A stretch of DNA of 64,000 nt, taken from NCBI RefSeq assembly GCF_022539665.2, contig NC_081338.1:682001-746000 (forward strand). Direction: 5' to 3'. The notes under the pieces were generated by a model. That model was not told where the DNA came from and ran no database searches. It was given only the letters and a program-made list of their open reading frames with translations. This DNA is from Daphnia carinata (lineage: Eukaryota > Arthropoda > Branchiopoda > Diplostraca > Daphniidae). Positions 56,541 through 64,000 of this stretch are shown one piece after another (the first letter of the stretch is position 1; each line of letters begins with the position of its first letter). Made by a program: the position numbers and the translations under genes.

Positions 56541-58200
56541 CCAGGCCGAACCGGAAACACAGACGTCAGTCACCGCAGAACCTGTCACGCCACCACAAGC
56601 TATTCCTGAACCTTTTCGCACGCGATGTGGCCAACTCGTCCGCTTTCCCTCAAAATTTCGCGAATAATTTTTTTCACTTTTCTATTGGGAGCTATGGGGA
56701 GACCAACGCCACCAGTTGAACAACAGTTATAGGATAAAACTTCCACCGGATGGCGTAGAGGTAGGGTTTTATAAGGACTCCCATCAGCCTGTCCACACAT
56801 CTCGCGGTAGCCTGTACCGAATGACAAACTAGGAATGATACTCTCCTTTTCTAAACTGTTGTACAAGTATTTGTGATGCCCAGCATTTGAATACGAATAC
56901 ACTAGTGCTTTGGACCTCCTCTATCTTAATTGAACTACTATTATATGGTGTCTGGCTTGCTGCAGCAAAAAATATCCATATGCCTAACTCACAAAGTGAA
57001 GTGGGCTCTCGGAAACGGGTTCCGTTGACTGGGTCGACTTTTTATTGATCAAATGGATTGTTTTGACTTCCGGGAAGGGTGTGCTGGGTTACATGTTTTT
57101 TTCTTCGGTCACGCCCCGTCAGGTAATGGTTGGGTTTTCAGATGTTTGATCCCGATCGTAAGCAATCGATTAACAGTTCAGACATAATCTATCGAACTCA
57201 TTACTATTATTATAAAATTCAATTTTCGAAACGAGAAATTTGTTTTAAGTTATAATGATCTTGTTGCTGGGTAATAAAAGTTGAACACTATTAATGAGCT
57301 TGCCTGACTCCCAAAGAATATCAGACTTAATTTTACCCATTCATCCGTTTGCACGAAGCGGGTGGCTTTATTATGACTAATACAATTTTCGAATACAATT
57401 TTATGGTTTCCTGTAAAATTGCGAGCCGCTATTACACTACACAGCAAACCCAGCTTTGCACTACAATGAAGTTAATTTTCACACTAAAACCGTATGGACC
57501 CAAAATCTTCCAAATAGAAGCAGTTAACTGTACCAATAAGTTGGAAAATCTTTTCGGCTAGCTATGTTATTTTGAGCGTTTCAATTCGCTAAGCGCGGGT
57601 AAGATTTGTTGGCTCAACTTACATTACTTATCGTAGAGGACAATCACATTGTACAGTAAATATGAGCTAGCTGAAGTGAGTTTGCTTTATGTAAGTAAAA
57701 TTCTTGTTGCGCTTTTCGTTTTCTCTACCATTTTAAAATTAAAAGATTTTAATTGTTTTATCACTGTACTTTAGTATGCCACCTGCGTGTCTAAGAGTTT
57801 TAACAAATAAAAAAAATGGTTAAAATTGCCAGACAGACAATAAAATAGGGAAAAAAATATTTTGGCTAGGGGTGGTTGTTGAAGATCGAAATAACACGTA
57901 AAGAATTTCAGCAAAGTACACCGATCTTCAAAGTACAAAGAATAGGAACCAGGATAGTGTGTCTACGAATTTCTTCTTGCCTACAGAAGGGACGGAACCT
58001 AAATGTAATTAATGAATGTAATGGATATAATGTAAAAATTGTAATGTAATTAGAATAATTAATATAATGTAATTAGTGTAATTAAGCTGATATCAATTCA
58101 AGTAAAAAAATTATTAATGAAACCCATTTTCCTATGAATAAATTTTTCACACAAACCGTTCCTTCAAGAATGTTCTGATGCCACTAATAGATATTCCATT
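56541..58200. other. No supported gene
   Basis: Possibly includes the 3' end of the preceding Gypsy element (purine-rich GGGAGCTATGGGGAGA near 56690). 58000-58090 is a low-complexity run of ATGTAATTA-like units. Confidence 0.45.
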
Positions 58201-58218
58201 TGCCACTCCACCATCTTT

Positions 58219-58890
58219 TCAGCAAATTCGCCAGATGAGAACGCAGAACCACCGACTTTTTCTAGGGCCAATAGCACGCACATCTAGCCCTTCCTGATTT
58301 TCTTCAAAGCACCGTCCAAGGATTAAGGCATCATCCAGGTACATCAAACACATGCAGTACCTACACAAAGCTTCCGAACAGCTGAGAAGATTATAGAAAA
58401 ACCCGTTTTTTTTAAATCGAAAAAATACAATAATCATCTAAACGTAGATTATTCTAGCAATGAAGTTGTTAAGGTAGGTTTTATTTAGGCCGATTGGATG
58501 CTAAAGTTTCTGGAGAGTCGATAGGGCCAGTAGTAAATGGGATTACTTTGGCTCTTCCTCTTTAAAAAAGAGCATCGTTTAAACTATAATCCAATATGTG
58601 ATTTTGCATATCATGCTATATGCAAAGTCACTGAATTTGAAGTAAAAACGGCAAATTTGTATTCCTAGAAAATTTCAGCTATGTTTTCAATCCGCGTAGT
58701 TGCCGTTTTTCCGAAATATCTACATTTTAAATCGTATGGGAAAATATTCAAGGTTGCTATTGCGGCAGCAGTGGCCGCTATATGCACTAAAAAATATTTT
58801 TACAATTATATTGTCAATTAATGGTAAAGGATACACATCCTTTGTAGTAACAGCATTCAACTTCCTAAAATCGATAGTGGAGGAGCTCGC
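58219..58890 (-). pseudogene. Gypsy reverse transcriptase fragments, minus strand
   Basis: At about 58875-58800 the minus strand reads STIDFRKLNAVTTKDVYPLP, the first conserved reverse transcriptase block. At 58370-58260 it reads LMYLDDALILGRCFEENQEG, the catalytic YxDD block (YLDD). The segment between is non-coding or deleted. It is an isolated relic. Confidence 0.75.
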
Positions 58891-59027
58891 CTCATAATAG
58901 AACGCTCTCCGTACTCTTTACAAATCCGCGATTGAAGGCTCCGAGACTGAAGATCTAGAGGCTCGGGTTAATGCCATGGAGGGTTTCCGAACTCATATCA
59001 TGAAGGCTTATATGAATAGAATGATAT

Positions 59028-59660
59028 ATGAAGATTGCTACGGTAAAAGAAAGTAGTAGTCGGCAGAGCGTACTTCCTCTATCCAGCGCATCTGAATCGG
59101 AACCATGGTCACCACACCATGTTTTTCCAGCCGTCATAGCCAAACATACCGCAACTAATATTCCAACCTTGACGGGTGAAACATTAAAGTGGCTAGATTT
59201 TTTGGGCCTTATAAGCTCACGGTACATAACCAATAAGGACTTTCCTCGCTTGAAAAATTTATAAGGTTAAAGGAAGCCTTAAGAGGAGAAGCAGCAGCCC
59301 TCGTCGAGGGGTTACCTCTGACCAGCTCCACTACTCTGCGGATATTGAACTGCTATGATCTTACTATGGATCAACAGACTTAATTATTCAGGAGAATTTT
59401 CGAAATCTCTATAATTTGCCAGCGGTACCACCAGGCAATCATAGTTCATCATAGCTAAAACAGTTTTTGCTAGATAGAGAAGCGCGGATACGCAGTCTCG
59501 TAAGTTTAGAAGTTGCATACAACAGTTATGCCCGACCCTTTGTATCACATCTGGTGGACCGCTGGCCCAGAAACCTTCGTACCGCTTGGTCCCGTTCTAT
59601 ATCTGATATGGAGAAACTCAAGCCGGTGTCAAGGATGTTTTATCCTTCCTTCATAAGGAA
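59028..59660 (+). pseudogene. BEL/Pao gag-like fragment
   Basis: NIPTLTGETLKWLDFLGLIS, followed in another frame by EALRGEAAALVEGLPLTS, matches the BEL/Pao gag pattern ('LPxFxGDxLxWxxFxxxF' then 'LxGxAAxxIxGLxLT'). Frames are broken in several places. Confidence 0.55.
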
Positions 59661-59900
59661 GTGATCAGCCATGAGAGAAGCCAATCTTCAGAATCCTCCG
59701 TACGGAAACGTACGGATTTTTACAATCGTGATGTTAATTACTTACACGTATAACGATTCTCCTTTCTTACTCGCCCCACCAATTACCAAAGAAAGCAATA
59801 ATTTATCGCCTCTATTTTGCTGTCTACTCCATTTATGTTGCATTTTCCCTCCCAATCTTTAGCGCCATCTTCCCCAATTTATTCGCAGTACTTCCTACAC

Positions 59901-59920
59901 CCTAACCTAACCTAACCTAA
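59901..59920. repeat. Interstitial telomere-type repeat, (CCTAA)x4
   Basis: Four perfect head-to-tail CCTAA units, the complement of the arthropod telomere repeat TTAGG. They lie between retroelement remnants, far from any visible chromosome end. Confidence 0.9.
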
Positions 59921-61862
59921 TAGCACTTCTAGATGCGGTAGAGTCCAAGAGTGCGACAACAGTTATTATTGTAAGTAATAACTCTTATTAAAGGGAGGAA
60001 AGGTCGGAAAGGCAAGAAAACGTAAATAGTCGACAACGGCCTTGCTTTTAACGACTCGTGTTTGTGGGTTTTTTTACTTCGTCGGGCATTACCTAGCCTT
60101 GCGATCAACTCGGTGGCAACGTCAACACCACATAGGTGATCTTACGTCAGTCGCTGTGCCAGTCCGTCTTCCTTCACCACTTCTGTTAACCGGTAATTTT
60201 TCTGATTTTGACGAGATCACCAAAGTTCTTAAATGTCGCTTGCCCTATAAAGCGTTTGAGTCCATGGCTGAGGAGTCGGAGCTACGTCTGAACGCGCAGT
60301 GACACTGGCCCCGACTCGTCTAACAGACCAGCCGTAACTATCACTTCCTATAGCTTACCGTTGTTCACACCGTCGGTAAATATTTGAAAGCAATCAGCTT
60401 CGACTCCCTTTGCAGACAACCTTGGAACGTCGCTTTTTGCGCTGACATACTTCTTACCCTCAACGGGCTTTCCAGGATCATCCGCCAATAGTTCACAATC
60501 CGTCTACCATTTACACCCCGCACGCTTGGAGCCATGCTCTTAGCATTTCATTAGCCATGACGAGTCGTTCCGGTATCAAACCACCCCGTATTGAGGAGTC
60601 GAGCTCCAAAGGAGATCTTCGCTATTTTCTTGTTGTGTGTTTATACAAATGTTCAAGGTTTTCGTCTACGAGGCTGTAAGCTTCGACGTAGAACACAGCT
60701 CCCATCTCCATGACGTGCTTACACCGAACATTAGAAAAGGCGGAGGAACACTTCCGAGCCCTGGAATTTACCAACATGCCCTCAACGAACTCATCTTTTC
60801 TTAATCTACGATCGTTTAGGTATAATTATTCCTGCGCCCTTCTGGGCCTCAGGGCCTGAATCAGTACAGAACGTTGTTCGAAGCCCGACTGCAATAACGT
60901 CCAACATACGCTCCACGGCTCTACTCCCATATGCTGGGTTAAAGCGGACGCTAGCAAAATTCTCCGGTTCCATCGCAACAGAATAAACAGGTAGCAGCAC
61001 TCTACTGCCGATGGTCCCCGCCATACTAAATACCAACGACAATGACCGAGCTATTTCGACCGCCATCGATTGACTGAAGGGTTGAAGGTTGGTGGGTTTC
61101 CGTTTCCAACGAAACCATGCGGCACCGCTGGATGCGCTGAAGGGTTGCGCTCAGTGACCACGTAGGTCACCAAGTAGACGACATATTCGAAACCACGGCC
61201 CTTGATCAGCGAAACTGCGTCCCAAGCACGAGTAATCCCGCAGATCTTGCTAGTCGTAGTTTGGATCCTTCCGAATTCACTACTGGCCAAGGATGGTTCT
61301 CCGAACCGTCCTTCCTTCAAAGTTTCGATGAATGCCCTTTACTTTGAGCCCTCCGAGCAGTGGATGAAAACGATCTGGAGATGAACTTTGATCGGATTTG
61401 TTCAGCATGACAACGACGGTTGTAACCTCCTTATCCAAAGAAGTCAAGACTACAATTTTGTTTCAATACCTTCGGCTACCTGTTTCGTTTCATCCGGAAC
61501 GCCCGTCAAAGACATTCGTCCGTCGAAGAAAAACGCACTGGCTGGACTCTCACCAGATAAAGTACAAATGGGCAAATCCGTCATTCTCCGGTTGATACAA
61601 TCAAACACATATCCGCAAGAAATGAGCCACTTACGGGCCGGGCGCCAAGGCGACAAGAACTCCAAGTTGATCAGGTAGCCCATGTTCCGACTACCGAGTT
61701 TTATTTGCGTCGGTTGCCGAATTGAGAAGGAACCCCCTTCCATAGAAGGAGTCACCAACCTATTACTCTTCCCTGTTCTGAGCGGATGACAGCTTATCCT
61801 TTTCATGCTACACCGCGTTCGTCGTCATATCTCCATCAGCCAATTTCACCACGGGACACGTT
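59921..61862. other. No gene I can name
   Basis: Several 80-120 codon frames on both strands (for example 61806-61450 and 61320-61051 on minus, 60042-60302 on plus) resemble no family I know. GC content is higher than in the flanks, so this may be old coding sequence from mobile elements. Confidence 0.4.
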
Positions 61863-62056
61863 TGTTGAACAATTTCATAATTTATGTTATTCCGGTAAAC
61901 ACCGAACCGCAAAGAGGACGAACACAATGATAGCTGCTCTACCAGCCTCTCGTTTAAAGGTTGGTTACCGCGCCTTTGTTGAAGCAGCAAACACAACGCA
62001 AACTCACTCATGTTGCGGAACCCTTTATATTACCCTACTTTAATTAAACTTTAACA
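61863..62056 (+). repeat. Candidate Copia 5' LTR
   Basis: Starts TGTTGAAC, ends TTTAACA, and is followed by GGTTATAGGCCCAG, a primer-site-like motif, about 50 bp before the Copia gag. The 3' LTR would lie outside the window, so this cannot be confirmed. Confidence 0.5.
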
Positions 62057-62107
62057 GGTTATAGGCCCAGATTCTCTGTACGTTTATTAATAACTTCTTG
62101 TACCTTT

Positions 62108-64000
62108 TCAGACGGCAAACCCTACTTCAAAGGATATCAGCCAAATAGCTTCATGGAAACGGTTTGACGGCTTCAAGTTTGACGGTACGAACTTTCCTTC
62201 TTGGAAATACGGAGTATGGATGCTACAAGAAAGGCACAAGCTAATCCCAATCGTGGATGGAACTGAAGCTAAGCCAGCTGAGGTAACTGAATCTTCTAAT
62301 CAAACAATGCACCGTACCAGGTGTACAACCATGCATGTAAGCATGGTTGATGGGAGTCATTGTTGCGCGTGACTCAGAGACCAAGGACCAACCGTATGTA
62401 AGCTCAAATGATCAATTTACCACAACACTGAATACGCTGTAGTTGTGATGCATGTAATACGGGTTATTGCTGCTTGTGACTCAGGATGCAAAGGTAAATA
62501 TAATCAGGATACCTCATGACAAAAACTGCGAAAACCCAAACCGAGTACCCGAGACTGCTGTTGAGAACGATCACCTACTAATGGCAAAATTTTTGGATCT
62601 AAAGATTCAGCTAGATACACACGTGCTATTGTCTCTCAGTGCGTGCTACTTATAGTCTTACTGTGACTGGCTCACGGCAGGTCGAAGCATGATGTTTTTT
62701 ATAGCCTCGGTCGAGCAAATCACTGCATTGCTTAAAGATCTACAATCTCCAGTAAGTGAACTGAAAATGATGTGAAAGACAATTATGTCCTTACCACTCA
62801 TCTACAGGCATTTTTTTTGGGCCTGGGACGGTGTTCCCAGAGCTGATGAGAGCATGGCGTTACTTACTTTAGGACTGGCCAAAGAAGAGAAGATGAATAG
62901 ATTCTACAGTCTCCTGGGAGCAAACTCTAACCAATCAGCCACTGTATCATCAAGAGCCTTCACAAACGAGAACTTCAGAGGTCACAGGGCCGGTAGGTTC
63001 AGAGGAAGTGGCAAAGTCCTCCACCACGGTGGTCGGAACAAATCTTGAACCATCTGCTAATATTATGGATTCCGTGGTCACGTTTCAGTGAATTGCAGAG
63101 TGCGAGTGAGAGACGAAAAGAAGAGTCATGTGAAAGATGACAGGAGGGCCTGTTGTATGTTCAACAGTAGAGAACAAAGACTTTGGGTACGTGTCACACG
63201 TGAAATACTCCGACAGGAGACACTTCATTGGCTCGCCGACTCGGGGTCAATTAAGCATATGACCGACCAACCAAACATTCTTCGAAACTTCAAAAGTGCT
63301 GAATCAGGATCATGGTCCGACTCTGGAATTGGAGGTACTCAACTTTTGGTCCATGGCCATAAGGACGTACACATCATGTCATATGTCGACGAATAATCTT
63401 CACACGGAGTTCATAAAGAAGACTTATTCGTGCCTGGCTTGGGAACAAATCTGTTCAGTATAGGTGCCGCTCCGGATTTGGGTAGCTCGTAACTTCATTG
63501 GTGAAACGGTGTCCTTTCCCAGAGATAGGAGAGTTAAGATATAAGGACAGAGAGCTGGAGATCACCATCATCTATCTATCACCTGGATCTGATAGCGGAA
63601 CACATAAAGACCGAACCCACAGAAATAGCCGCAGCAGTCACACTGCCCATTGAGGTCTGGCATCAGAGACTGGTCCACCTCAACCATCGAGCGATCAGAC
63701 GATTGAACAACCTAGGCTACGTGACGGGCCTGAACCTTGCTGAATGCAAGAACGAAACAAACGACCTATGTGAGGTTGCATATTCTGAAAGATTCATCGT
63801 CTCCCGGTCAAGGTAGGTCGTCGCTTTGCGACCGAGATAGGAGAGAATGTTCACTCCGATGTATGTGGACTGATTGAAACTCCCTCGGTTGAAGGTGCTT
63901 AATACTTTCTCGTCTTTCGGCGTGACTACAGCGGGTGGAGCACAGCGCGACCTTTCAGCAGGAATCTCAAGTAGCCGAATTATTTAAGGAATTTGTGATC
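62108..64000 (+). pseudogene. Copia gag-protease-integrase, decayed
   Basis: Gag begins near 62108 and reads KRFDGFKFDGTNFPSWKYGV, the typical Copia gag start. It breaks at about 62290, and 62300-62640 looks like inserted sequence. A gag tail resumes at 62810-63048. The zinc knuckle near 63060 (YYGFRGHVSVNC) has a stop and has lost its second Cys. The protease reads LHWLADSGSIKHMTDQ (DSG active site). Downstream, LFVPGLGTNLFSIGAAPDLG and VWHQRLVHLNHRAIRRLN mark the pre-integrase domain. The integrase start (ENVHSDVCGLI) follows, with TAA at about 63900. Multiple stops and shifts make it non-functional. Confidence 0.82.

Larger units (their letters stand above)
61863..64000 (+). mobile_element. 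Ty1/Copia retrotransposon, left part, runs off right edge
   Basis: Candidate LTR, then gag, protease, pre-integrase and the start of integrase in the Copia order. The rest lies outside the window. Confidence 0.8.

Overview
The window looks like arthropod nuclear DNA, most likely from a small-genome crustacean such as a water flea; that placement is inference. The support is an ortholog of the arthropod chromatin protein rhinoceros with twelve recognisable coding exons and introns of about 63-101 bp, a short array of the arthropod telomere unit (CCTAA/TTAGG), and a mix of BEL/Pao, Gypsy, Copia, pogo/Tigger, hAT and Helitron remnants. I see no bacterial gene organisation and no CRISPR array.

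Layout. 1-6.0 kb: the 5' part of the rhinoceros (rno) gene on the minus strand, running off the left edge; it is the only ordinary host gene I can name. 6.3-11.9 kb: AT-rich DNA with no gene I can support. 11.9-28.1 kb: decayed BEL/Pao retroelement pieces in both orientations, with a complete but mutated Tigger-like transposon (18006-20555, TA duplication, terminal inverted repeats) between two of them. 28.5-30.6 kb: a small reading frame interrupted by a hAT remnant with a perfect 8-bp target duplication. 32.2-33.2 kb: Helitron fragments. 33.5-34.07 kb: AT-rich tandem repeats.

34.07-49.98 kb: a composite transposon with near-identical inverted ends. It carries a multi-exon DDE (integrase-core) transposase gene and, downstream on the same strand, a multi-exon gene for a HECT-type ubiquitin ligase with a small zinc-binding motif. 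An 8.5-kb Gypsy element with an envelope-like region and 246-bp LTRs has jumped into the third transposase exon, making a 4-bp duplication. A divergent partial transposase copy lies inverted at the right end, and another close copy (49.98-51.38 kb) follows directly outside. This transposase-plus-HECT element is the most interesting structure here.

51.4-64 kb: an LTR-like piece, a non-autonomous pogo-like element (52363-53536), a deleted Gypsy gag-pol, a Gypsy reverse transcriptase fragment, BEL gag remnants, four perfect CCTAA units, and a Copia element with a candidate 5' LTR that runs off the right edge.

Most mobile genes carry stops, frameshifts or deletions. All exon joins were read by eye from splice signals and reading phase; none is supported by transcript data.
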